From Adiantum capillus-veneris (taxonomy: Eukaryota > Streptophyta > Polypodiopsida > Polypodiales > Pteridaceae): a stretch of DNA of 64,000 bases. Positions within the stretch are counted from its first letter, which is position 1. Each line of letters opens with the position of its first letter. This document shows positions 12,983 to 25,751 of this stretch, one piece after another. The notes beneath the pieces are model-generated. The model was not told the origin of the DNA. It saw only the letters and a list, made by a program, of their open reading frames with translations, and ran no database searches. The translations under genes were made by a program, and so were the position numbers. The stretch covers positions 147,353,850-147,417,849 of the forward strand of contig CM043949.1 in the NCBI GenBank assembly GCA_014529385.2, written 5' to 3'.

Positions 12983-13216
12983 TTAAAACAAGATAAAGAT
13001 GGAAACATTGAAGCAGTGGTGGTAATCCAATATGGGGAGAATGATAGGGTTTGGGGAGCTAAGGATTTCTCCTAGCACCGCAACGCCAAACAAATACACA
13101 ATCTTCTGTTGGTAGAAGATTTTCCTATTTACATAAATATTCACATGCCTATGCTGCAAAAATCTAAACGAGAATGCTTTTGGCCCATTTTCCATCATGT
13201 GCAGAGGGTGGAGCAC
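12983..13216 (-). CDS. Small ORF with recurrent ~53-residue peptide (copy 1)
   Basis: A 77-codon frame between the pre-gag ORF and gag of element B. From 13144 to the stop at 12983 it encodes a peptide starting VNIYVNRKIFYQQKIV and ending PIILPILDY then SIFILF. The peptide aligns without gaps to 31515-31676 on the plus strand, with about 30 of 53 residues identical, and more loosely to 31718-31885. In the identical residues most codons differ by synonymous changes, which is a sign of selection on protein. I do not recognise the family. The leader before 13144 (HMMENGPKAFSFRF) also resembles the 31.4 kb copy. Whether it is translated alone, spliced to the pre-gag ORF (GTAAG near 13222) or a relic is unknown. 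Confidence 0.5.
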   Translation of the reverse strand: MLHPLHMMENGPKAFSFRFLQHRHVNIYVNRKIFYQQKIVYLFGVAVLGEILSSPNPIILPILDYHHCFNVSIFILF

Positions 13217-13218
13217 TT

Positions 13219-14186
13219 ACTTATACTCTTACCGTGTCGGTGTGGATGAGTCGGCACATCCACAGGAGGTCGTTGCGTTTCATAGGCTCTACTTTTCCTT
13301 CGTCACTCAGCACGTACGGGGTGATGGCGACGCGTCTGACTACTCCCAGCCTTTTGGCTAGCAGCAACTGCAGATAATTACCGTAGTCGGCGTGTTGCAT
13401 GAACTCCACTCCATTCAGCTGTAATTCATCTCCAACCCACTAGGTTTCACCTGTGGTGGAGAGCTTCTTCAGGATGAGCTGTACGGGGAGAGGAGGAAGA
13501 CCCTCTACCAGTCTTCCAAAATAGTGAGAGCAGTAGCCGAACCACTCTTCCTTAGGGCATGGAAACCTTCTTACCACTTCTACTTCAGGATTGTCAAAAT
13601 GGACAGGCAGTACTCGCATGCGTCGTGCGAATCGATATGCGACATTCCGCCGCTTAGACTTGGATGACCTTCTCTTTGGTAAACTGGGTACGACCCGGCT
13701 CTCCAAGCTTGAAGCACTCTCTTGGCCAGATGCTTCTTCCTTTGGGGTCATGTGTTTCCAAACTGGCTTAGCCTTTCCTTACCTTTGGCTCGAGCAGCTC
13801 CTTTAGGCCATTTTGGAGTAGAGGTTATACCTTTGATTGCAGTTTCCTTAGGGAAGAGAGGCCTTACCGTTTTCTTTCCTCCTTTGATATGGACGACCTC
13901 CTCGCGGTGAATGTCGATGTAGACGATTTCAGCCCCTTTGATACCTTCGTTGATGGCACTCATTGACAGTATGCTTTGGTTGACAGCAATGATGGCACTT
14001 CATAGACCTCCCACCTGATGCTCTCAATTTGTGGTTAGAACGAGCAACACGAGATGGGGAGCTTACCTCTTGAATACTGACAACACTACAGCCTGGCAGT
14101 AGTACTTCAATGAACGCGGCTAGTGCCTCTTTAGTCTCTTCCTCTTTCGTCCTCCAGTTAGAGAACTCCTTCAGCCATTCGTCCAT
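13219..14186 (-). pseudogene. Element B: pre-gag ORF with CCHC knuckle, broken
   Basis: Starting 56 bases inside the primer site, the frame 14186-13929 encodes MDEWLKEFSNWRTKEEE and ends in a CCHC zinc knuckle (CHHCCQPKHTVNEC). It continues after a frameshift as 13963-13748, then after another as 13751-13440, with an in-frame TAG at 13440-13442, and on to 13221. The total would be about 320 residues. The C-terminal part contains NVAYRFARRMRVLPVHFDNP and EFMQHADYGNYLQLLL. I do not recognise a known domain other than the knuckle. An extra ORF upstream of gag is known in Ogre-type elements, so an equivalent role is plausible but inferred. Confidence 0.6.
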
Positions 14187-14242
14187 GATTTATGAGGTGC
14201 ATTGCTTTCAGCATTGTAAACAGAGGGTTTCCGAGAAGCCCT

Positions 14243-14259
14243 CCTCAGCGGGGGCACCA
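14243..14259 (-). promoter_or_regulatory. Primer binding site of element B
   Basis: Two bases inside the 5' LTR the minus strand reads TGGTGCCCCCGCTGAGG. It starts with TGG as expected for pairing with a tRNA CCA end. It is not the common tRNA-Met site; I cannot assign the tRNA. The core GGGGGCACCA (plus strand) recurs inside the LTR at 14349-14358. Confidence 0.65.
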
Positions 14260-14414
14260 AATGACAGTCGCAAAGTGCGGTGCGAACCCCGACGGCCTCG
14301 AAAACGTCGGGTGATGCACGCTGCAAGCCGGTCACGGTGAAGCTAACAGGGGGCACCACCTAGCTTTGAGAGGCTAGGACGCAGACAACAATGATTTGAA
14401 AATATAACGAACTC

Positions 14415-14521
<107 letters not shown>

Positions 14522-14880
14522 GACAGGTGATGAAAACCCTCGGGGGTGTGAGGGAGAATTATTCTCTTGCAATACTTAGAGCAACCTTATTTCCGACAAG
14601 GTGGAAAATCATGGTGATAGAGATATAGAGGGAGAGATAATGAGCCTACTTGGTGCGTTCTCTAGAGATGACTCACTGACACGAAAACTTGCTAACATAA
14701 GTGTGTGTGCATTGACCGTTGGAGTTGAGATCTCCTTTTACATAATACAAATTCCCAAAGAAAATCGCTACACTAATTCCCCTCTCTTGTGATGCAGATG
14801 TTGCCAATTCCTCCCACCAAAATACTACCAAGTGCTGACCTCTGATGAACTTCCCCCCCCGATAGTCACCTCTCAGTGCC

Positions 14881-14890
14881 TTTTTATAGG
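14881..14890 (-). promoter_or_regulatory. TATA box of element B 5' LTR
   Basis: On the minus strand CCTATAAAAA followed by GGCACTGAGAGG, at the same place as the box in the other LTR. It would drive transcription leftwards into the element. Confidence 0.5.
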
Positions 14891-15528
14891 TGCTGGCTAC
14901 TTTAGATTAGGGTAATCTAATTAGGGGAGACAAAGAAAGGCGGTGGGCCCTGGGTGGTTGACTCTTGCTTTGTCTTGGGAAATATTATAAGGAAAACCTC
15001 TAGGTGGGCCTTTGTGACCATCACCTAGAGAGATGAGAATTTACAAATTTGGGATTTTTTTACAAGGTTTGGTTTGAAACTGGAAAAAAATTGACGACAA
15101 CCTATGGGTTTTTACTAAAGAGGGCGTCGTGGACGCGATGCCGGTGAATGGAGGCCTAGCTGGTGCGTCGGTGTAGCACATTCGTCACTTTCGGGGTCGG
15201 CCGTGGCATGCCTTTGACACCTCTGCTTGTTTTTGTGTTGGCGACGCGAGACTTGGTTGTCTTCTTTCTTTTGTCGATGTCGTCGATGTCCTTTGGTTTC
15301 TTTTTTCTTTTTTATATTGTGAGTGTGTGTATGCGTGCGTGTACTATGTATGGGTGAGTGTGGGTAGACGTGTGTGTATATGTATGGGTGCGCGAGCGTG
15401 AGTGTGTATGGATAAGTGAGTCGACCAATGTGCATAGGAACGATAATAATGTTATATAGATATTTATTTATATTTTTTATATGTTTTTCAAACGCTGCTT
15501 ACTACAAAAATGGAACGTAGAGAGCATT

Positions 15529-17018
<1,490 letters not shown>

Positions 17019-17189
17019 CCGTTTTTTGACGATAATGGAGAGGTTTGTGGCCAAATTGGTGGGAGCCCGCCAGTGGTTAAGCCTAGAGGGGTGGTGAATG
17101 TTAAAGATTTTTTTTTTCTTTTCTTGGTAATATGCTCTGCCCTTCTTGGGGTTGGTTCTCGTGGTCCCGGTTTCGAAAACCGGCCGTCA

Positions 17190-18003
17190 GTAACATTGAA
17201 ACATATCCCCTCTTCTAGCCATGCCTCTTCCTCTACCACCTGTAAAACCCTCATTGCTTCCATAACCACGTCCATATCCATAGATTTGACCTCTTCCACC
17301 TCCCATCATATGAACACTAAGATTCTTCATAAGACCTACAACCTCTTGCATCTCCTTGCAAAAAGCATTCACATCATGAGAAGCTTTTTGATCATAACCT
17401 GGCTCCCTAATGAGGACCCTTGGTTGCTCTATCGCTTTCACTTCAACCTTTGGATCGACATTGATTCCAAGTTGATGAAGAGACTCTGCTTTCCACTCTT
17501 TATTCTTTGCAATTTCAACTGCCTTCTCAAAGGTCCTTGGCTGCTTGAGCTACCTTTAAGTGTAGGCTATTCCTCAAGCTTGCAAGAAATCTGTCCTTCT
17601 TCAACATGGCTGGAGGAATTTCAGCCCCCAAAGATGTACACCACTTTGCCCATAACGCATTGAATGCCTTCACAAAGTCTTCTATGGTCTGGCCTTCACC
17701 CTGTATCAAGCCTTGAATAGACTCCCATACCTTTTGTGGGTCTTCCACCTGTTGAAAGTGTGTAAGAAAAGCATGCCTTACCATTTCATAAGTCATAACT
17801 TGAGGAGTTTGGGCTGATTGTAGCTCCTTTTCGTAGCCTTCCAACCATTCCCTAGCATCTCCCTTCAAACAGAAGTAGAAGTTTCGTAGCACCAACGCTG
17901 GGTCTAGCTTGTCAGCAAGAAGGCAAGCAAACTCCATTCTCTCAATGAAACCTTTGGAACTTTCATTTGACTTCCCACTAAACTCTAGAAAATTAAATGC
18001 CAT
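17190..18003 (-). pseudogene. gag: Element A: gag
   Basis: The ATG at 18003 opens MAFNFLEFSGKSNESSKGF, and the frame continues through a retrotransposon gag domain with FYFCLKGDAREWLEGY and THFQQVEDPQKVWESIQGLI. At 17527-17529 a one-base insertion ends the frame after AQAAKDL; the other frame continues as EKAVEIAKNKEW and on through a Gly/Arg-rich stretch (GGGRGQIYGYGRGYG) to FQCY, the first cysteine of the zinc knuckle. The knuckle is completed across element B at 4639. The length and knuckle fit a Ty3/gypsy gag. One frameshift plus the nested insertion inactivate it. Confidence 0.85.
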
Positions 18004-18051
18004 GTCTTCTAAAACCTGTAAATTGAAGGTAACTTGAAGCGATTCCTCGGT

Positions 18052-18069
18052 GGTGGGTGGCGGGCACCA
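18052..18069 (-). promoter_or_regulatory. Primer binding site of element A
   Basis: The minus strand reads TGGTGCCCGCCACCCACC, about 50 bases before the gag ATG. It shares TGGTGCCC with the site of element B. The LTR should start just right of it, but no TG stands directly adjacent (the nearest is at 18079). Confidence 0.55.
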
Positions 18070-21000
18070 AAACACTATTGGGCAAAAGGAAAACTGGGAT
18101 ACCTCTATAGCTTGATAGCCCAAGAGTGTTCAAACTTCATCCTCAGAACCAAAAACTATACCAAAACAAATCTTCATAACCCCCAACCAAAAGGCCTACG
18201 CTCCCTTGGGAATTTACAAGCACACGCCCACCCAACGGACCATAGAGCATAGGAGAAAAACCTTGTCAAAGCACGGATTTACAGCACACGTCGACCAATG
18301 CATATGAAGAAAAGAGCTTCCCCTTTCCCAAATGAACACCACAAACCCACAACTTCAACCTCAACTTCACAATTCATAGAAACAAGCCCTCCCAATCTGT
18401 CCACATGCAGTTTTCCACCAGGCTGCCATAGTCGTAACCCTGCAGAGAACTAGTCATAACCTGAAGAGCACAACTCCAATTGGGGCACTTTAAAGCTTGG
18501 AAAAATATTGGAAAATTACTGGCAAGAAAGATGAAGATGACCAAAACTGATTCCATGCGCCGCCATGAGAAAAATTGACACGAACAGAAAGCTGTCCCAG
18601 CACGACTACACCTAGAGAAGGCTAGTTAGGGCAAAAAACTGCATCAAAAAGCACCAAGGAGGCACAACGAGCTAAAACCTGTAAATTTCTGATGTTTGAC
18701 TGAACATTTTTTAAGTTTGTACATGAGTTTTAGTTATATACAAGTCTCACTTCAGAAAACTCACTCACGGGCACTTATAGTAGCCCGACAGTTGTCACTA
18801 GACTAGCGACTTGTAGTGCATGTACATGTGCTTGATAAAGAAAGCTAAAAAACCCACAAAAAGAAATAACACACACCCTTTTGACATCAGGCGCCATGTC
18901 GGTATGTACAAATTTACAAAACATCGGGTGTCAAAAATGCGCCCAACAACGCGAACGTGACAGGACTGCACTAGACCACTTGTAGGAACCCAGCTTTCTC
19001 CCACACACAGAGAGGTCAAAAGACTGATTATTGGCTTCAGAAATTACCCTCAGCTTGAACACTCATGGCACCATGAGTGATTTGGCAATTTGAAGTATTT
19101 TCACACCATTTTTGGCCATTTGTTGACCATCTTGGGCTTAGTTTTGGTCAATTTTGACCCCTAGCGGGCATTTTTCGTGGGAAAAAACCCAAATGGACTC
19201 CAACATTCACCAAATTTTGTATGCTCCATCCTTGATACCCAATTCCTTTGCCACATCCCCACATTCCATTTTTTACCACTTCTAGAGTAGTGCACGCATC
19301 ATCGCAGATCAAGCACCGTAAATAGATAGTTACTGCATGTGCGAAACTTCTTGGGCGGGATGAGAGTGCCCACACTTGTCTCTTGCATTATTTAAATTCT
19401 AGAAAGCTTAAAATTATTCCCTAGAGCCAAAAGAAGACACAAAATCATATCCAAGGCCTTGAAACCCTGTCCAGACACGTGCGTGTGCCCGACTGTTGGC
19501 ACTCAAGTATGACTATTTACAATTTGTACACGTTGGAGTGGGGGAATGGGGTAACATGCCCGGCACAAACACAAATACCTCTCTATAGCTCAGGGCATAC
19601 AAAGCACCCCAATCCAATTGGAAAAAACCTTCAAAAAACAATTCTCACTAGCAGACCACCGCCTGCTCAATTTCCACTGCTCACACAATCCACAAGTCCA
19701 CCACACAAAGCACACCTACTTCCACGGTCTGTCTCCACCCTTACACACGCACACAACCACTCAATCTCACTCTTTTACACAAAACACCGTCGGTTCGGGT
19801 GGGCACACACATCCGCACTGCCGGCACCGGGGGAAACACCAGAGCAGGAGAAAGAGAAGGGTTGAAGGGGAAACGACAACAAGACGGGGCAGTAGTGGTT
19901 TGATTGCGCTTCACAAGGCATGTACAAAGGCTTTCAATGCCATCACCATGGCCATTTTCAAGAAAAAATACAAAGGGATTTGATAGGCACACTCCTTTAT
20001 CAAAGAGCTCCACTTTGCAGGCTCCAAACGACACCCAAAAAGCCACTAATTTGATTTAAAAACGACCTTTATAGTGGGGGGCCTTCAATTTTGGAAACTA
20101 CACTTCAATTGGTCCATCTGGCACCCTGATTTGGCATCTTTCGGAAGAAGTAGCCACTTTTCTTTTCTCTGCTCTCTCTTGCTCTTTTTCACTTGGGGGC
20201 ATTAGGGATGTCGCTACTGCCCCTTTATTTTTTATTTCTTCTTCATTTTTTACCCCTTTGGGCTACTCAAATCTTGCACTACCCCTTTGGCTCACCTTTG
20301 ACCACCTTTACCTAGACTTTCTCTTGACCTATCCCCCACCAGCCTCCTCTCTCTCTATTTGACCACCTCTATCTAGCCTTTCTCTTGACCTATCCCCCTC
20401 CAGCCTCCTCTCTCTCTATTTCTCTCTCCTCCTTCTCTTTTGGTCCGGATACCACCTTGCCTTTTGCCTTGGCTTGCCCTTCCTCGCGGTCTTGGAATGG
20501 TCCGCTTGCACCTTTCACTGGGCAGCCCCCTAGCGCTCTCTCCCTCCCTCTCTCTATCTCACTCGCGCCACGGGACTGCTCTCCATCTTATGCCGGAGAG
20601 GGGGGAATTAGCGATGTCGCTATTGGGGGGGGGGGGGGGGGGGGGGGGCTTCAAAAGAGGTTGGGCCCCAAGAGCTGCGAGAATAGCCCCCTGGCGAGTG
20701 TTGCCATGTCATCAGGATATGGCCACCAGCTAGCCACCCACCGCCATCGGCTACACGGGTGCACCACCGGACAAGTCCTCCTTCGCCCACTAAAACACTC
20801 CCACGCCACCCCTGCGCCAGCAGCCTCGACACCCGCAGTGCCTCCGCACTCACGCCATCGCCACAGGCTCAAGAGGTGTGCTTTACCCACATTATGCTTG
20901 CAATGGTCTTTATTCCCAGCCCTTATAGCCCTCAGTGCCTTGTCAAGGTCCTACATGTGGGGCTATGTGCAGCCACGTGGCAGTAGTTGGGGCGCTCCAC

Positions 21001-21281
21001 CCCCTCTTGGGGTAGTCTCGAAGGCTTTTTTTTTTTCAAAAAGAAAACCTTCACACTCATTTAGAGTCTCCCCACTTCACAAGCTTTGTCACACTTTAGT
21101 CCGAGGTTGGTTTCTTGAGCCGCAAAGCCCATTGGATTCCCACCGTGCCAGTCTCGGGTCAAGAAAGTCCTACCGCCTTTTTTCTAGCCCTTTTGAGCTC
21201 GCTATCCGAGGCCGTCAAAAAATCAAGAAAATTACCTACATTGTACTCCTCTTTAGCACCTGCCTCGCCAATTTCAACTTG
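18070..21281. other. Noncoding; probable 5' LTR of element A and flank
   Basis: No coding region is supported here. The left part must contain the 5' LTR of element A, but its other copy lies outside the window, so the right end cannot be placed. Visible are a poly-G run at 20626-20649, a local duplication near 20305-20400 (TTTCTCTTGACCTATCCCC twice, about 70 bases apart) and a run of T at 21027. Reading frames such as 20385-21287 on the plus strand have low-complexity Ser/Pro/Leu composition and no recognisable domain. Confidence 0.5.
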
Positions 21282-21700
21282 CCGTAACTTGCTGACCAAG
21301 AACCTGATTGACGCGCCATCGATTTGTGTTATCCTTCCATGATGTCCTCCACCTTCCAGAACCTTGTCGAGGTTTTAAAAAAAACACCAGATTGCGCATC
21401 CTCCAATGCGGTCGACTTGGCCCATAACTGGCCCCCAAAAAACTTCTGATGGCCATAACTTGCTATCTAGAGCTCTGATTGGCAATCTGAGAAGACAGGC
21501 ATGCTCCATAGTTCAAGCTCTATGCATCTATCTACTGACATCTACCTGGGCCACCTGTCCCCAGCTACCTTATTCGTTGGGGATCTGCAACACCTTCTAA
21601 CTTTGAACTGCAATAGCTTGAGCACCGGGGCTCTGTTTGTGACGATCTGTCTGGACCAGCTTCTAGAGCACATCAAACACTACATTCTAGAGCACCGATT
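21282..21700. repeat. Degenerate short repeats
   Basis: Three or more diverged copies of a motif like AACTTGCT, two to three bases, then AG and CTGATTG recur at about 21288, 21458 and 21610, for example CCGTAACTTGCTGACCAAG and GCCATAACTTGCTATCTAG. No coding capacity is supported. The period is irregular (about 150-170 bases). Confidence 0.4.
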
Positions 21701-21962
21701 TGGCACTTTGGTAACCTTCATCGACCATCCCAATTGAACCAACATGGAGCTGTTTTAGCCTAAAAAGCTGCATTGGGCATACACTCCCACTACCCTTTGG
21801 CTACCCAGGACCTTGGGACCTGCCCTAGCCTTCTGCACTATACGTGTCTGCATCCTTTGTTTGGCATAGACCACTTTACAACATGGACCAACTTTGGTTG
21901 CACCAATGTTGCATCTTTTTAAAAACTTGAAACCACTTTGCAAATCTTCCAAATGCATGTAT

Positions 21963-22510
21963 TTACATATTTTGGTACATATGACCATGCATAAACATGC
22001 TACTTTGTACACGCCAAAAGAAATCTATCACTGTTAGGAGTTGGCGTACTCGCCCATCTCTTGGTAATCCTGCACATAATTGTTGCTTTTGCTCGATGAA
22101 GTCTATCTTTTGAAAGGTAGTAGCCTTGAGAATAAAATCCCAAAACTTGTCCATGTATTTGTGGATAGACTCGTTGGAGATCAGCTTCAAGCTTCGCCAT
22201 TTGGTAAGCACTTTGTCCTTTGTTATTCTTGCAAGGAATTGTTTCATGATGGAAACTCATAGAGTTTTCCATCTCTTTGGGGCCTTCTCGTTGCCACAAA
22301 GGCTAGTGCACCATTGATGAGAAGACTTCTGGAAGTGCATAGCTACATGATGTATCCTAGAAGACTTTTTGAAGCCCTCGTCTCCAAGGCTGCATCATAT
22401 TGTTGGATGAAGGCCAATACTTTGTCGATAGCACCAAAGGTGCCATCATAGGTGAGAAAAGAGATACTCTTTCCTCCCTCTTTGAACTTCTTGAGCTTTT
22501 GGGACCTTCG
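21963..22510 (-). pseudogene. gag: Element C: retrotransposon gag remnant
   Basis: Going down from 22510 the minus strand reads FKEGGKSISFLTYDGTFG then IDKVLAFIQQYDAA, then after a frameshift IHHVAMHFQKSSHQW, and after a stop MKQFLARITKDKVLTKW and ESIHKYMDKFWDFILKAT and DFIEQKQQLCAGLP. This is the usual capsid-like helical gag pattern of Ty3/gypsy-type elements. At least two frameshifts break it. It is a different family from A, B, D and E. No pol follows; the left side (to 21755) is unassigned. Confidence 0.72.
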
Positions 22511-23067
22511 CCAAGCAGGGTAAGGTTTTTGATGTCCTCTCCTCTTGTATTCTCTAGGAGAATAGCTATTGCTTTCGTTGAAAGAGGAGGAAGGTGTAGA
22601 AGAAGGAGAAGAGGATGACCTCTTTCTTACCCTTTTCTTCCTTTGTTTCCTCTGTTCCCTTTTGGAGTGACAAGGAGAAGGACTATGGGTTGATCATTTC
22701 CTCCTGAAAGGAGTTGGTGATCGTCTAGACTTCCGTCTTTGTGGAGCCACATCTTCACAGGAACTTAGGGATTTGCTTCTTTCTTGTTATTTGGATTCCT
22801 CCTCTCTTATGAGAGAGAGTCTTCTTTTGGGAGTCTCATCAAGAGGCCTTGTAAGCTCTCTCTCTCTCTCTCCTCTTGGAGAGGAAGGGAAATCTCATAA
22901 GCACGAAGTCCTTGAGTAACTTTGACTTGTAAAGCAGGGTTGCCCATAGCTTGCTGCAACCTAGTAACAAGATAATTGACAAACATGGGGGAATCATCAT
23001 TAGCACTTTCATGTGAAAAATCAAAGTTATCAATGTTCATTCTACTCTCTTGGTTATTGTCATCCAT
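22511..23067 (-). pseudogene. Element C: N-terminal gag region or leader ORF
   Basis: The frame 23067-22807 encodes MDDNNQESRMNIDNFDFSHES, then VNYLVTRLQQAMGNPALQVKV and a stretch with ERERES from a short CT repeat. It lies between the primer site and the gag block on the same strand, so it may be the N-terminus of the same gag, followed by an Arg/Ser-rich region near 22540-22620. Stops separate the pieces. No domain is recognised. Confidence 0.4.
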
Positions 23068-23462
23068 GCTAATTGAAATTATGTATAGATTACTTTGTGC
23101 TTTGGTACCCTCAAAAACCTTAGTTTCTATTCTTCTTTACCTTTGAAAATTAGTCCTCAAGCAGCCACACCCGTGGTTTAGCCATTGTTCATTGCAAAGA
23201 CTGGTGGAGAGGGTCTAATATTGCTTGGTTGATTATGGCTCCTATTGAGCTTGCTCGTAGCTCAATAATGGTTAAGCCAAAGGCAAGCCCCGAGAGGTTC
23301 CATTATTAAGACTATAGTTCCCAACGATGTACCTTGAACCTAAGTCCTTCGCAACCAAGATAATAGATCCATGTCCAACTTACTCTATTTCAATGAGCAT
23401 GCCCAACCTTTCATGAAAAACTTACGGACCTCTCTTCTTAAGCAAGAAAAGAGAAACCAATA

Positions 23463-23474
23463 GCTCTGATACCA
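23463..23474 (-). promoter_or_regulatory. Primer binding site of element C (initiator tRNA-Met type)
   Basis: The minus strand reads TGGTATCAGAGC, the standard plant tRNA-Met primer site. One base further right the LTR-like sequence begins with TGTAATG at 23476. This fixes the orientation of element C as minus. Confidence 0.85.
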
Positions 23475-23475
23475 A

Positions 23476-23830
23476 TGTAATGAAAATGGCCTATGAACTT
23501 TGAGAATAGTGGAATTAAGAGAATTAGAGTGAGCATTTTTGTGAGACTAATTTGAGAACATAAAGGGTGAACTTAATTAGTGGTAGCAACACAACTATAA
23601 TACTTAATTAACTTGGCATGAACAATACTTTTTCATGAGAGAGAGTTGGAGAACTTGACAACAGTTGAGGACCGGATTTATGTGGAGCCGCTCCCCCCTC
23701 CAATAGGCTTTTTTATTATAGATTCTCCTATCAAGAGAGACTTGGTACAATACAATCTTTGTGGTCATTTGTGACCTAGGTGATGCAATGAAGATGGAAA
23801 GATTCATGCATCACAAGCATAACATAATCT
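23476..23830 (-). repeat. LTR-like copy 1 of element C
   Basis: From TGTAATGAAAATGGCC to about ATAATCTTT at 23830 this matches 24182-24520 with moderate divergence, including GGACTGGATTTATGTGGAGCC-like and TTAATTAACTTGGCATGAAC segments. It adjoins the primer site, so it is the 5' LTR. The stretch 23831-24181 between the two copies is unassigned AT-rich sequence. Confidence 0.65.
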
Positions 23831-24181
23831 TTTTAAAAAGCTAAAAAAGTCTATTATCTTGTTCATATGGTTGCAGATGAAAGTCTTATCCTTGCTTAAA
23901 GGTGTTTAAGATAGTTGCAGTCTGATTTGAAGATAAAGACCTAGTTCATCTATATAATTACTTCATATCCTAATGTATAATATAATCGGAATGAATACTC
24001 AATCTAGTTAAATCATATAATGCTTTCAGTTCAAAACTATTTTTCTGTAAATACTTTCTTGATGTTTGTTAACTGCCCAGGTAATTGAAATACCAATATC
24101 TATCTCTTTAGCCACATTGCTTGTAATGTGCTTCACTTATTGAATGAAATCCTATCAAGATTGTTCTATCCAATCATTTAT

Positions 24182-24531
24182 TGTTATGAAAATGGCCTAT
24201 GAACTTTAAGGATAGCAGAATTAAGAGAATTAGAGTGAGCATTTTTTGTGAGACTACTTTGAGAGCATAGGGGGTGAACTTAATTAGCACTAGCAACATA
24301 ACCATAATACTTAATTAACTTGGCATGAACAATACTTTTGACAGAGAGGAAGAGAGAGTTAGAGAACTTGACAACACTTGAGGACTGGATTTATGTGGAG
24401 CCGGCTCCCCCTCCAATAGGATTTTTCATTATAGATTCTCCCATCAAGAGAACTTGGTACAATACAATCTTTGTGTTTCTTGTGATCTAAGATGGAAAGC
24501 TTCATGCATAGCATAATCTTTGCAGAAAACA
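24182..24531 (-). repeat. LTR-like copy 2 of element C
   Basis: It begins TGTTATGAAAATGGCC and probably ends GCAGAAAACA at 24531, giving about 350 bases with TG and CA ends. Two LTRs about 350 bases apart, both in the same direction, suggest a second, collapsed copy of the same family upstream of the first. Confidence 0.55.
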
Positions 24532-25696
24532 TTAACCATCCCCAGCCTCAGTCCGAAGGTCTCAAACACCTTCAAAGGTGGAGAGAGCTAGCAGGGAATG
24601 AGGGTAGGGAAGAGTGTTGGTTGTAGGCCAGGTGGCCGTGGGAAAGCACACTTACTCACTTTTCACCTAATAAATATAGGGAGAGAAAGTGAGAGAGTTG
24701 ACTTACTGTCTAACTTTCCTCTCCACTAACCCAAATAGTATGTGTATCATCCCCTTCCCCAATTCTCTTCTCCCCTCTCTTGCATGCTTCCTCGCACGCA
24801 CACTTCGCTACGACAACCCCCACAATTAGTATCAGAGCTACGTCGGCAAAACATGCACGCAATCGCTTCTCAGTGATAGACACGGGAGAGACAAATCTTG
24901 GCGACAGTGGATCCACCGGATGGACCTTCTACAGTGAGCACCCGAAGGAGATCAGGTGAGATCTTGGATCTTGGCATACCCGCAAGTACATCCCCTCTTG
25001 GAGAAGAGGGCATCTTGAGAGGCTTGAAGGAATTTCGACAGAAATGGAGATCTCTATCCAGTAGATCTGGGAGCTTGAGATCAAAGGTAGCAAATCGAAT
25101 CAGGCAACATAGTTTTTGAGCTTGCGTGTATAGTCAACTTGGGTGTGTGATGGTTCCACACACACACACACACACAAAATAGAACAGAGCGAGGGCATCA
25201 TAGTGAACTCCAACAGACAACAAATCTAATCAGGGAGCTTATGTGTGGAAGCAAATCAAACACAAAGGGGCTCTTGGATGCAAATTGGGCAACAACCAAG
25301 AGAGTTAACAAGTAGAAACAAGCAAAGGCGGCAAGATCATCAAGTAAGAGAGCACAAATATCTGTAGAGCTTGGTGTGATAGCAGCAAGACGCACAAGGC
25401 ATCTAGCAATGAACCCATTGTTGCAACGTTGGCCAATTAGGCATTATGCAATCAAGAAAATGGAGCATTGAAGTAAATGGATTTTGCAAGCAAATGGAGC
25501 ATTGAAGTCAGCACTCACATTCGACTATGAGAATTCGAGCAATTACAGCAAAAAGGGACTCTTGACAATTTTCCTCAGTAGCAGTGTTGGCACAAAAGCA
25601 GGTAAATCATGCAACCATGCTTGAGAGCCAAAAAGGCTTGGAGAGTGGGAAACTTGAGGTACTGAGTAGAGACTTACAAGTCAATGTATGGTGGTG

Positions 25697-25751
<55 letters not shown>

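Noticed and set aside
20385-21287. 300-codon plus-strand frame
   Set aside because: Low-complexity Ser/Pro/Leu content, crosses a poly-G run, no domain, and lies in a region of noncoding repeats.
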